NCBI GenBank assembly: GCA_025175895.1
Contig: CM046006.1
Span: forward strand, 64,500,288 to 64,564,287
Source: Wurfbainia villosa
Taxonomy: Eukaryota > Streptophyta > Magnoliopsida > Zingiberales > Zingiberaceae
Reading direction: 5' to 3'
DNA: 64,000 nucleotides
Positions 35,607 to 47,348 of this stretch are shown in pieces. Position 1 is the stretch's first letter. Each line of letters starts with the position of its first letter. A model generated the notes under the pieces. It saw nothing but the letters and a program-made list of their open reading frames with translations. It did not search any database and was not told the DNA's origin. Position numbers and translations under genes: made by a program.

Positions 35607-37304
35607 AAAATAACTTGTTCCGCACAATTTGGAGTGGACCCCTCCAAAAAAAAGGTAAAATGAATAATCCACAAATAGATTTAAAATTTATTTATCTATT
35701 ATTTTTTCAACGGATAAACCAAGAAAGTGCATCGACTTTTATACGATCCATTCTTTTTTTTACTAATATTAAATATTTAGATTTTGATCGGAATTCGAAA
35801 GATGATCGATTCTGTCCTATAGATTTCTAACAGACAGAATATTAAATAACTCCTAAGTGAAATATACTTTGTCTATCATCAAAATAAATTAAAAAATATT
35901 CACATCGAGAATTTCAACAATTAAACGTTTTTAATTTATTATCCCATTTTAAAAAATATCCTATAATTACGATACGTCTTTCATCATTTCCATGCTCACA
36001 CGGTCCTTATCAAACCCTCAAGCTACCTAACAAAATTGACCGCCCACCCACACACGCACACAGAAGAAAACTGTACAAATCTAGCCAAAAACATATAAAA
36101 TGCGCACGTGAGCAACATTGACTGCTGGTACCCGTGCGCACGTGAGGCAGAGGAAAACCCATCGCTAGCTTCTGCCTTTGATTTGGAAGGTTGTGAGTTG
36201 CTGCTACGATCCATAGAAATTCCCCTTGTCTAGTTTTTGGACGTGTAGGGTTTCAGATTAGACATGCAACCCAGCGATGCATTAATTGAAGGGGAGGTGG
36301 AGGTGGATATGGATGTGGAGAGCATGTGTTTGTGTTTTTACTACTACTCCACCCCATTAATCTTCTTGCCTGCCTTCCTCGACGGTCAAAGTTTGGGCAA
36401 AGAGCTCAGTGACCGAGGTAAAAACCACTCATATCCTACACCCACTCATACTATTGAAATGCCTGCGATCGAGAATAAAAAAAGAAGGATAATTTAATAG
36501 TGCAGGAGAGGGATCGAGGAGGATCTTAGAGGGGCTATAAAGGGTTATCATCCGATTTGTCTTAGGGTTTGGGGAATGAAATAGAGCCAGGGATCCTGAA
36601 GACAAGGGTTCGTGTCCTGCTGGAGGGCACAACTAACACACCCTTCTCCTATTTATCTGTTTGTTTAATATGATTATTTGTTCCTTTTTGTCACTTTTCT
36701 GAAACTTTAGGGTCTACGCAGAGAGAGCAGGCATGAGGGTGAGCCCGCATGATGCGGAGTAGAGCATGCTGATTAATTGTAATTGAGTTTCAATTTTAAG
36801 ATGAGATTGATATAATTATTTTATGTGTGTATGGGTGCTCATAACGTTGACGATTATCTGAAAAGAAAAAAAAAAGAGTTTCTAGTAAAATGAAGTTGTA
36901 GTCTGTATGCATGTATACACAGCAGAGAGAAAAAGGGTTCAACTGTATGCATTCTCTATCCCTAGAGCTGCTCATGATTGTCCTATACGCTCGCCATTAG
37001 CATTTTATTAATGATCTCCCTCTACTTTTTGACCACTTAGTCAGTCTCCTAAATCTTTGCAGATTGAGGATGTTTCTAGCTTATGTTACATGTGTTTAAA
37101 CTTTAAACCCTCGCTATACTGATGCCTCTGGCTACTTTTCTCAGAAAAAATTATTGCCTTGCATTGTGTTAACCCCGTTATTATACAGTATATATTTATG
37201 TATTCCAGTCCAAGCACAGTGCAGTAATTAAACACTATCACTTTCTTAATTCATTAATTAATGATGGTTGCCACGAATTGCCATTGCATGAACCCTGCGA
37301 GGTC
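35607..37304. other. Upstream region of the AP2 gene, no gene recognised
   Basis: AT-rich, without a supported coding region. Two identical GCGCACGTGAG words, each with a CACGTG G-box (36105-36110 and 36139-36144), lie 34 bp apart about 1.5 kb before the AP2 start codon. Confidence 0.5.
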
Positions 37305-37309
37305 AGAGA

Positions 37310-37349
<40 letters not shown>
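37305..37349. repeat. (GA)n microsatellite in the AP2 promoter/leader
   Basis: About 20 GA units some 280-320 bp before the AP2 start codon. GA runs of this kind are bound by plant BPC (GAGA-binding) factors, so a regulatory role is plausible but not shown. Confidence 0.85.
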
Positions 37350-37352
<3 letters not shown>

Positions 37353-37370
37353 GGGTTTGCAGATAAGGTC

Positions 37371-37380
37371 CATATAAACT
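37371..37380 (+). promoter_or_regulatory. Candidate TATA box of the AP2 gene
   Basis: CATATAAACT lies directly downstream of the GA tract and about 250 bp before the start codon, which would leave a leader of roughly 220 nt. Inference from position only. Confidence 0.4.
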
Positions 37381-37627
37381 CGACCACTGTTGGAGAGCAC
37401 ACAATTCGTTTGAAAATATTCCTCCTCATGATCTTTTAACCTTTGCCCTTCCCTTCCAACCTTTTCTACTCTCACACTTGTTCTTCTTCTTTTCACATTC
37501 TTCATCACAACAATGTCTTCTTCCTCCTTGTTTTCTTTACTCTGAAATATCAACTCACCATTCAAATCTAAATATAATCCTTCTTGAAACCCTAAATCTG
37601 CAACTAATCTTACTTGAGTACTGAGTG

Positions 37628-40600
37628 ATGGCTTCCATGAACAACTGGCTAGCCTTCTCTCTTTCCTCGCAAGACCTGCCTAATTCCTCACAGACCCCTC
37701 ATCTCATCTCTGTGGCCACAGCCACCGACGACGTCTCCGGTGACTGCTACGTTGATGACCCTCCGATGGGGATACCCGCCCTCCGAAACGACGCCTCCTT
37801 CGGTATCTTGGAGGCCTTCCACCGGCCTCAGCAGCAAACCCCTGGTGATCCATCGCTTCTCCTATTCCATGAGATCCGGATAATGATCGTATTTATTTGG
37901 GGATATAATTGATCTGATAGTACCATTTATTTTCTTTTGTTTCTGTATTTGATCGCAGACTGGAACCTGAAGAACTTGGACTTCAAGGGCGACGGCGCGT
38001 CGTCGGAGCTATCGATGCTGGTTGGGTCTAGCAGCAGCTACCAGAACCACGCCGGCATCCATGATGAAAACCGGCCCAAACTCGAAGATTTCCTCGGCGG
38101 AAACAGCTCCTTCTCCGATCACGACCAGAAAGTGCTTCCCGAGTACATGTTCTCCAACTCGTCTTCCTCGTTCCCGGTGCAAGACGGCTCTATATTAGCG
38201 CATGACCATGCAGCCGGGGGCCTAGTCCACGCCGTCCGATCCTCCCCCAGCAGCAGCAGCAACAACAACTCTATCGGGCTATCGATGATCAAGACGTGGT
38301 TAGGAAACCAACCGGCTGGCGCTGTTGTCGTCCACCAGCAACACGCCAACAACAGAAGCAATAACAACCATGAGACGCCGTCAGCCGCCGGAGCGAGCAG
38401 TAGTAGCCCGGGCAGCGCGATGAATGCAGCATATGTGAACACGCAAGCACTGTCGTTGTCGATGAGCACGGGGTCGCAGTCCAACGGCGGCGGTGCCAGC
38501 TTGCCGCTGCTGCCGGCTGTCGGAATGAGCGGCGGGGGAGGGGGCGAGAGCTCGTGCGCCAACGACAAGCAGAAAGGAGTGGGCGGTGGACAGCTCGATG
38601 CCCAAACTGGTGCAATCGAGGCGGTTTCAAGGAAGCCAGTGGACACGTTTGGGCAAAGAACTTCCATTTACCGGGGAGTCACGAGGTGATCATGCATGCA
38701 ACAAGATCTCAATCAATCCACTCAAGTGGATGAACTAAAGCTCTAATAATTCGGTTGATGTTGATCACTTTTGCACATCATGCTATTCCCAAATTTGATT
38801 CTCTCCATTGAATCTATATGTGATTGAAAAAAAAAGAAGAAAGTTTGTGAGTCTCTAGATTATGAAGGATGACTGAAGAAATACATGCTTGGCTCAATTA
38901 CATTTCTTTCCTTTGCAGGCACAGATGGACAGGTAGATATGAGGCTCATCTATGGGACAACAGTTGCAAAAGAGAAGGACAGACACGCAAAGGAAGACAA
39001 GGTACACATACAAATTTCACTTGCACATACATATATATGCTAATGTTAAAGATGCAATGTGCATCAAATTTTACATCTTTTTTTTCCCTTTTTTTTTATA
39101 TATATTTACACCTTTTTTTTGTCTCCTTTGCCGGCCATCTTGGATGCATTGTGCTCATCTCAAATCGAAATAGTCTATTTAGGTAAAAAAAAAAAATGAG
39201 GGGTCATTGTTCAAATTTACTATATTTTTTTTCAGTTGAGAGGTAATGTGTTTATATGTTTCTGTAAATTTAGGTGGATATGACAAAGAAGACAAGGCTG
39301 CTAGGGCATATGACTTGGCTGCTCTCAAGTATTGGGGTCCCACTACCACTACAAATTTCCCTGTATTGACTTAATATACATTCTAATCATTTATACTTGA
39401 AACACAAACACATTTATATAGAATTTTAATTTCTTTCCTATTTAAATTGCACCCCAGATAAGCAACTATGAGAAAGAGTTGGAGGAAATGAAACACATGA
39501 CAAGGCAGGAATTTGTTGCGTCTCTTCGAAGGTATACATACTCTTCAATTTTCTCTCAGAAAAAGACCGTTCTTTCCTTTTTCTCTTAAACAGAGTCTAC
39601 ATGAAAATGCTAATAAGCAACCTATAATTATACTGTGCTGCAGAAAGAGCAGTGGATTCTCTAGAGGTGCATCTATTTATCGGGGAGTTACTAGGTATAA
39701 ACTAAAGATTCGAATTAGTTTTTGTATGTTACTCATCTGTGTACGTAGTTTGAACTTAATTTATATGAAAATTAAATCTTAAACTTTTTCAGGCATCACC
39801 AGCATGGTAGATGGCAAGCAAGAATAGGAAGAGTTGCTGGAAACAAGGATCTCTACTTGGGAACTTTCAGTATGATACTTTAGCTGCAACTGGTGCAACT
39901 AAACTAATATTTCATTTGTCTCTAATCAAAATAGATTAATAGTTAAACTAGTCGTTCCCCAGGCACTTTTTTTTATTACTGTCTAGCTTTGTCTTTCTGA
40001 GTGGAATTAGACCTCATTAATTAATCAGGCATCTTTCAGACTAAGCATGAAATTAAGAAGTAGCTGGTGCATTACTTCTGAGTTAGGAGTTAATGGATAT
40101 TGCATGCATGCAAACAGGCACGCAGGAAGAGGCCGCCGAGGCGTACGATATCGCGGCGATCAAGTTCCGGGGCCTTAACGCGGTGACCAACTTCGACATG
40201 AGCCGCTACGACGTCAAGAGCATCCTGGAGAGCAACACCCTCCCCATCGGCGGTGCGGCGAAGAGACTCAAGGACGTGGCCATCGCCGGCGACGAGCCCT
40301 CGGATTCCAGCGTCCACGGTCACTTGATCCGAGCCGCCGCAGATGACCACCACCACCACCTCCTCGGCCCCAGCGGACACTTCGATGCCGGCGGGTATGG
40401 CTGGCCCACCATCGCCTTTCACCAGCCCCCGCCGGCGGAGCCGGCCCCTCTCGCCCTCCAGTACCACCCCTATCCTCCGCCGCCGCAGCGGGGGTGGTGC
40501 AAGCCGGAGCAGGACGCGGCGCACGGCATGCACGACCTCCAGCAGTTCCACTTGACCAACGCACACAACTTCTTCCACCACTCAGCGCCGGACAACGCCG

Positions 40601-40908
40601 TTCTCCACAACTTGGTCGGCTTAGACCCTTCATCCTCATCTCTCGAGCCCGGAACTGGGTCGTCGAACCCGGCGATCTATAACGCTGGTGGTTATCAGGG
40701 AGGTGGCTACCAGAGTGGTGGCTACGTGATGCCGATGCCCACGGCGGATCACCAAGGCATGGACACCGACGGTAACGCTTATTATCTAGCGCAGCACTTA
40801 GACACCAATAACGCCACATGGATGTCAGGCCAAGCAACGATTTCCAGGCCTGCCGCTGGTGGCATCGCCGGAACGCCACTCTTCAGGGTGTGGAATAATG
40901 ATGCATGA
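37628..40908 (+). CDS. BBM-like (AIL/PLT): AINTEGUMENTA-like AP2 transcription factor, BABY BOOM/PLETHORA type
   Basis: This is a nuclear DNA-binding protein of the euANT group; family members drive meristem, root and embryo identity. Exons: 37628-37844, 37959-38685, 38919-39001, 39174-39182, 39274-39362, 39458-39531, 39644-39694, 39792-39868 and 40118-40908, counting the 9-nt micro-exon; all introns GT-AG. The product is about 705 residues with no stop or frameshift. Motifs: euANT1 [10 protein letters not shown] (5-14), euANT2 PKLEDFLGG (112-120), BBM-type [14 protein letters not shown] (179-192), then [14 protein letters not shown] (302-315) opening AP2 repeat 1 (to about 375). Linker to about 408, AP2 repeat 2 (about 409-470). 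The C-terminal region is His/Pro/Gly-rich, ending FRVWNNDA. An in-frame TGA precedes the ATG, fixing the start. The BBM-type motif has Gly where Arg is usual. The gene stands alone among transposons. Confidence 0.96.
39174..39182 (+). other. 9-nt micro-exon of the AP2 gene (TCTATTTAG)
   Basis: Flanked by AG (39172-39173) and GT (39183-39184). It joins CAA-G on the left to GT-GGA on the right, giving Q-VYL-GGYDKE, the residues that euANT proteins have in AP2 repeat 1. Without it the frame would hold but V, Y and L would be missing from the DNA-binding domain. Such a VYL micro-exon is a known feature of this gene family. Confidence 0.93.
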
Positions 40909-41294
40909 GGTTGAGCACGTACGGGAGCTAGTACAGTTAGACGACGAGTGATTAATTCCAATTTCATTACTCTCAATTTGGTAGTTTAGGCTTTAATCCT
41001 TTTGGGAAGCTTAATATAATTAGGATTGAAATTAATTCTTCTGACGGTAGATTGGTAACGGCCGGCCGGCGAGAGCATGCAGCTTAAGATTGCAGTGAGG
41101 CTGTTAATTTTGGGGCGTTTAAGGTTCAGAAGAATTAATAGCTAGCATAGATGATACGGAACAGAAGCACTTATGACATGTAAAGTTGCTAAAGATAATC
41201 TATCATTTTCTTTATAGCAATCATCTCTGAGTTGCATCTTACTTAATTACAGTTGATTAATTGGGTCTAAGATCGATGGATGTATTAAATCCTC
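40909..41294 (+). other. 3' flank of the AP2 gene
   Basis: AT-rich and noncoding, and probably contains the 3' untranslated region. No canonical AATAAA was noticed; TAATATAATTAGG-like words near 41010-41025 are the nearest substitutes. Confidence 0.5.
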
Positions 41295-41410
41295 TGGAAC
41301 TCTAGACCGATTGGATTGTCTGAAACTTCAAACGAATTGGATTCTCTTGGAACTCTAGACGGGTTGAATTGTCTGCAGGAACTCTGGACGAGCTGGATTA
41401 TTTAGAACTC
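41295..41410. repeat. Imperfect tandem repeat of GGAACTCTAGACG-type units
   Basis: Three to four units of the form (GGA)ACTCTAGAC-G-(A/G)-TTGGATTGTCT, about 30-37 bp each, beginning just after the AP2 3' flank. Confidence 0.6.
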
Positions 41411-44265
41411 AAGATGGGCTTTGTAGATGAGTCGATTCCTCGAACTGTGGAGTCCTCGACTCCGGATAAGATAGGTCCTTATCAAGTGTTACCTTTTTCA
41501 GATCAATGCTCGAGTTTGTCACGGTTCAGTTCAATTGACTTTATGGGATCTGTTGAAGTTCGGATCAATAGTCCAGCGAACAGCGAGGAAAAGACAGTTC
41601 TTCTATCAGATAATTTCTCCAATTGCAGATAATGAATAGAGTTAAGAGGGTTGGATCTTGGTGAAATCCGTTGATGCTCCCATCAGACTTTGTTGGAGAA
41701 GATGGAACAAATAGAATAATAGAAATTAGAGGAATAGTGTGTTCGTCGATCATATTTTCTCTGTCCCATGGACCCTCTTATATACCAACTGGGTAATCCA
41801 TCAGAGCTGTGGCTAGCCTCAATGGTAAGTCAGCGACAACTTTGCAAGTGGTCAATTCCTGGGAGGTCATGACTGGCCATCGATGCACTCTCTTTGCACT
41901 TACCATCCTGTCCCGATTTACTCCTCCACCCAGAGTAGGCAAATGAGGGGGCCGCTAATGTGGCGGTTCCACATTTTTTTTTTGAGTAATCCATCAGACA
42001 TCACCTCCATGCCACGTTCGTTCCCGTCTATTGCGTATGTTCACACATTTAACAACTATGCCTGTTCAAGCGAAGCGATGCCGCCTACTTATTTGTCTCG
42101 TCGAATTGGCTTCTAATTAGCCTAACAGTTAGGCCTTTTGGGTCAAGCTCTATTGGGTCGAGACCAGATTGACTCTATTATATGCTAGCACCTCTTGTAT
42201 GAATTCGGCGTGTCCCTTGTGTAGATATGGTCTTCTTATTGTCATGTGGATCCTTGTTACCTTCGTATCACAGACTTTCTCCCGAGTCCAGTCAAAAGAA
42301 GTATTCTGACTAAAAGGATATGTATTGTGAGACGATCACCTGACAAATCTGGACTAGTTCTTTTTGCCCGAGCTCTTAGTTGACCTGAACTTGCGCTCTT
42401 TTCAACCCATATCACCATCTCAGGGATTTAAATTGCCAACGTACTCGAACCCACCTCGGAATCTAGTAAATCTCTCCACTTGCTTGTCTTATCAAAAGAT
42501 TTGCGACAATTACATTGGGTGTAAGAAACTACAAACCCCATCCTATGGTTGTAAGCGTGTTACTTACTTTCACCCTACATTTGACGATCTCCCATCTATT
42601 GGCTATTGTTTATAAGCACCTCGACATATTTCAAATGCATAATTTCTACGGTCTTTCCTAGCCATCAATGCTTATGTTCTCTGATCAGAAACTGCAAGCA
42701 TTATGCCTTCTTCACCTTATCCTTTATTCTACTATAGATTCTTAATTAGTCTAGTTCTGACCTGTAGTTCCACACAACTCCTTTGTCTTATATAGAGATA
42801 GAGAACTCAACACTCTACACCACCTTAATCGTATCAGAAGACCATCCCCTTCAAATTCCTCGAGTACCCTTATCTACCATTCGTTGGATATGTCGCATTC
42901 TTTTTCATCTAAATGGTAGGTGGCTTGTGTTTTCTGATCTATCATTTCTTTGCGGAGAGCTTGCTCTATTTTAGGATCCTCTCAACCAATTGCCCCACAA
43001 ATCTTTTTGAGTTGTAGTTGTTTTCAATTACTATCACATCCCACTTTTCCTTGCCTTTTTTCACTACTTCTATCCAAAGAGGAACAAATCTAGTTTGTTC
43101 TATTTCATAGTCCAATCTTCCTCCTAGTTCTTACAAAATTATTCAACCTCCCATAAGCATTGGAATACTCATTACCTTTTTTTTTTTTATCAAATCCAGT
43201 ACATCCTTTATCTAGATAAACTACTAGCAGACAAACTTGCCTCTCCAACCAAATTTGGGCAGCTATAAGGAAGACATGACTTACCCTAAAATTGTCTAGC
43301 TCCTCCATAATCTCCACTTTGATATCAACTTGCTGATAGAGGACCTATTTTACTACTGCGAGTTGAGTTCGATAGAGACTAAGTTTACTATTTCTTTATG
43401 TATCTAGCTAAGACCCTAACTCCTACTATGATTACTGACTTTTCTATCTTCTTTCTCAGCTGACAAGATGTAGCATATTGCTATTTACAAGCATATGAAG
43501 CAACCCCAATAGAGTCACGAGCCAACTCTCACACCCGAACACTCAACCCCCACCGAGGTTGTTGCAACCAAGCTGCCTCCTTCGAACCGACGATTCTCCA
43601 CACCATTTCCTCTTTTGAGTTTGACCGACTCCTACAACCCCGGAAGGGAACTCGACAACTTTGGCATGCCAATGAGCTAAGTTCCTCATAGATCTCTTTG
43701 AGTTTGAGCCTCCCACCAGGCTTACCTGCCCACTTGGCTAATCCCCTGCTCCTCCTACTCCTTAGGAGTCAGTTGTACTTACGAGTTCCTCAAGGCTTGA
43801 GGAACATGAAACTCAGACTCCCCACTAGTCATCGTCAAACACTACCATTAAATTTGCATTGGGGAGTATCTCTACAGTTGAGATGGCTCATGTTAGGAGC
43901 CTCCTTCTGATATCACGGAGCGACGAGATTAATAAAGCTAGTGTTGGGGAAGGCCTATCCACTTGTCAACATCTTTATAGTTGTTTCACCTTGTCTTAAT
44001 CTATGTCTTCCACAATTTTTGACCCGACATCAAAAACTCTACCCCCGCCTTCCTTGTCAATCAGAATACCATCGCTAGCTTGCTAGCCGAAATACATATG
44101 CAGTTGGATCTATAAGCTCAGAAATTGGATCAGGATGCTCGTGTCGAGGCAAACCTATATTCTGAGTAGCTTTAAGTCCCAAGATGAAATGTGAGTTGTC
44201 GAGGGGCGAGTTGAAGGCTGCTAATTAAGGATGACCAATTAGAGTCAAAGAAGGTGTCACAATGA
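41411..44265. other. Unassigned spacer, probably decayed retroelement
   Basis: No frame with recognised similarity. The sequence is CT-rich on the plus strand in 42300-43600, with a poly(T) run at 43180-43190. 43540-43900 contains a Pro/Ser/Thr-rich frame that could be eroded gag, but nothing supports a family. The junction to the CACTA remnant is at about 44265. Confidence 0.4.
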
Positions 44266-44599
44266 GGGAGAGAGGGAGGAGGAGGAGGAGGAGGAGGATG
44301 ATAATGATATTGAAGAGATCAAAGATGAGGATGAAAATCACAATGAGGACTTCTATTTTTGATAATGGGTAACTTTTATTCCGTATCAAATATTTTTCTA
44401 TTTCCTATCTCATTCTTAATTTCATATATTTGATATTTTAATGAACTATTTTTTTTCTATAGGTTATTATTTGAGAAAATTATTGACGTATTCGTAGATT
44501 ATTTCGGTGTTTTAATACTTTAAATTCAATATGGTCAATTTACATATTCTTTATTATACATCCAATGAAAATGTAATTTTTTTATTTTATTATTCTAAT

Positions 44600-46105
44600 A
44601 ATTATGATTGATAGTTTCGAAGTGGTGGTCATACACGGAGTACTGATGGAAGATCACACTCCTCATCTGCTTCAGCAACAATACAGTCTGATTCCCTTGC
44701 AGGCAATATACCTTCATCTCCTTCTCCAATTGCAGGATCTTCCAGTTCTCACCATGTGCCTATTGATATATCTCCCCAGTTGCTGAGAGGACACATACGC
44801 GAGAGTTCATATCCACTCGCGGAGGTTCGTAAGTATTCAAATTTTAAATTATCTATTGTTTTAATAAGATTATTTTTCATAAATATTTAACATGGTTTAT
44901 TTTTTATTTTATGATAGATTTATAAATTCTGTACATGTTATTCACAAGATTAATAAAATAGTGAATAACCATTTGGGGAGCTTCGATGACTTATACGAGC
45001 ACTCCGGAAGAAACTAAAAATCTATGATGGAATGAATTCAAGGTAACTTATTCCAATAAATTCATATATAAAATTATAGTTAATATAATCAAATAATTTT
45101 GTCTCCATTGCAATGGTCATTTACTTGGGAGGAGATTGAAATACTGGAGATGAGGAGGATTTTTAAGAAAAAGTGTGGCGATAACATTAGAAACGTACTA
45201 AATCATGCGAAAACTAAAGCTAAAAAGGTACACTGCATAACCGAGGAGAATTGAAATAAGATTGTTCGATATTAGAGATATGAGGATAGCAAACGGAGGA
45301 GTGAACAAAATAATAAAAATCAAACTTATAATACTGGTGCATCATCTGCGACGTATGTGAGAGGCTCAATCAATATCGATAAACATAGACACTGATTGGT
45401 GAGTTTTTTCAAATCTTAATTTTTTAATTTAATACGTACTATTTTATTATTTATAACATTTTTGTTCAGGCTAATGAAATGGGAACTAAGCCATTATTCA
45501 TTGACACTTTAACCTATACATTTCAAAAAAAGATAAGACGTAGAGTGGGAAGAGAGCTAAAACAATGAAGGTTTGTATTTTCAAAAATTTAAACTCATTT
45601 GATATGATTTAACCTTTTCATTTTAATACAGGAGAAATATGATGAACTTATACAGAGAAATTCAAATGCAAGTGATGATCCTGCTGAATCTGAGCCATCA
45701 GTTGGAAATATGAATCTATGGCTCGAAGTGACTGACGGATCTAAAGTTGGAAGAATAGTTGGACTTGGTTCTTTGAGCCGAACTTATAAAGTCCCTGGTA
45801 CATCTTCTTCAATCTCACTACTAGTAAGAGCAAAAATAAATCAGTTGACTGAAGAGATTAGGCATTTGAAGGAGTTACTAGTGTAAAAAGATAACGAACT
45901 TGAAGCTGTCCACAGTTTACAAAGACAGAGGGATCAAAAAGTAAATCAATAGATGAACGAATTTTCGCAGATAGTAGATGCTAGTCATGTAACATCTTCA
46001 ATTACCCTCTGCTTAAAATCAACTATCTCCTCGTCGATCTCCTCCTACATATGCAAATGATGATGAAGATGAATTTTTTGATGATGGTGGTTATGTCTGA
46101 ATTGT
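44600..46105 (+). pseudogene. TNPA-like gene of the second CACTA, decayed
   Basis: The exon series parallels that at 31209-32692: a Ser-rich exon (FRSGGHTRSTDGRSHSS, from about 44616), then pieces near 44940 (NKIVNNH), 45120-45390 (WEEIEILEMRRIFKKKCGD), 45470-45560 (GTKPLFIDT) and 45635-45900 (NLWLEVTDG, LGSLSRTYKVPG, a coiled-coil-like segment). The end FFDDGGYV lies at about 46072-46098. Numerous stops. Because this copy lacks the 1.66-kb block, it defines the insertion in the first element. Confidence 0.78.
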
Positions 46106-47348
46106 TATATCCAAATATTATTTGACTTGTTACATTCGATATGGATCTATAAGTTTAATTTGTACGATGAATGATTTGTTATCTGTATTGTTGATTTAGT
46201 ATATTATATGTTTGTGGAGTTTGATGTGTGATTTGATATTGTTAGATGTTAAAATTTTATTGAATCATTTTCACTACAAGAATAATGGTCTTTAAGGACA
46301 CTCATAAATGTCCTTATAGTATATTTTCAGTGACACTAACATTTTAGTGACATCATTGAAAAACGCCCTATAAAGTGATGTCGTCTTAGACCCGACTCGC
46401 TTTCCTGACATTTTATAATGTCATTATACAATATAAATACTAACATTAAAAGTGTCTTAATATAGATATATAATGACACACTAAAATGTAATAAAAAATT
46501 ATATTTTAATGACATCTACATGTGTCTTATTATCATCGCAATAAAGACAAAACTAAATGTCACCTAAACTTATTTATTTTGACATTTACAAATGTCTTAT
46601 ATTTTTTTTATAAGGACAATAAAAAATATCAGTAAAGATAATTTATAAGATCATTTTTAAATGTCGCCTTAATTAATCTATAATGACATTTATTAATGTT
46701 ATTATAATAATTTATAAATACATTAAAATGATCACTAATATAAATATGAATTCAATATTTATACATCATCACAATTCATCCCCTGTTCTGAATATAAAAA
46801 ATTATAAAATATAATTTAAAATGCTAATAGAAAACATAAATTCATTCCACAATCATTGAGTCAAAGTTACAAATGTCTTGATGAGTATTTTGCATCCAAA
46901 ACTAACTACACACTATACTCAAAATATTAAATTTTAGAACTAACAAAGTCTTGTAAAAAAAACTCAACTAGGCAGACTATCTTCAACCATAATATTGATT
47001 CACAAAAATTCTGGTACCTGTCACCTACAAATATAATGGACATATTTGTATTAGTAATGAAATAAAATAATAAATAACCAAAGTTAATGGAAATAATGGT
47101 AAAGATTGAATATCATACCAAACAAGGAAATGCAAAGTATCATTCCATACGTGCCTAATAGTGATCTTCCCTTACTACTAATTGTAAATACATTTCATAT
47201 TTATTTAAAATTATAATCACACGATAAATATAAAAATTAATAATATTTCAATATAAGGTTAAAATTATACCAGATGATAAGACCAAGCTATCAGTCCTCC
47301 AAGTGTATCCTCAAACATCTGTAAAAGATCATAAGGTCTAATTAAACT

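Noticed and set aside
38119..38667. Long antisense frames over the AP2 exons (also 40090-40581 and 40268-40879)
   Set aside because: Shadows of a GC-rich coding exon. The sense protein carries the conserved motifs.
41369..41632. 87-residue plus-strand frame downstream of the AP2 gene
   Set aside because: Starts inside an imperfect tandem repeat and has no recognisable domain.
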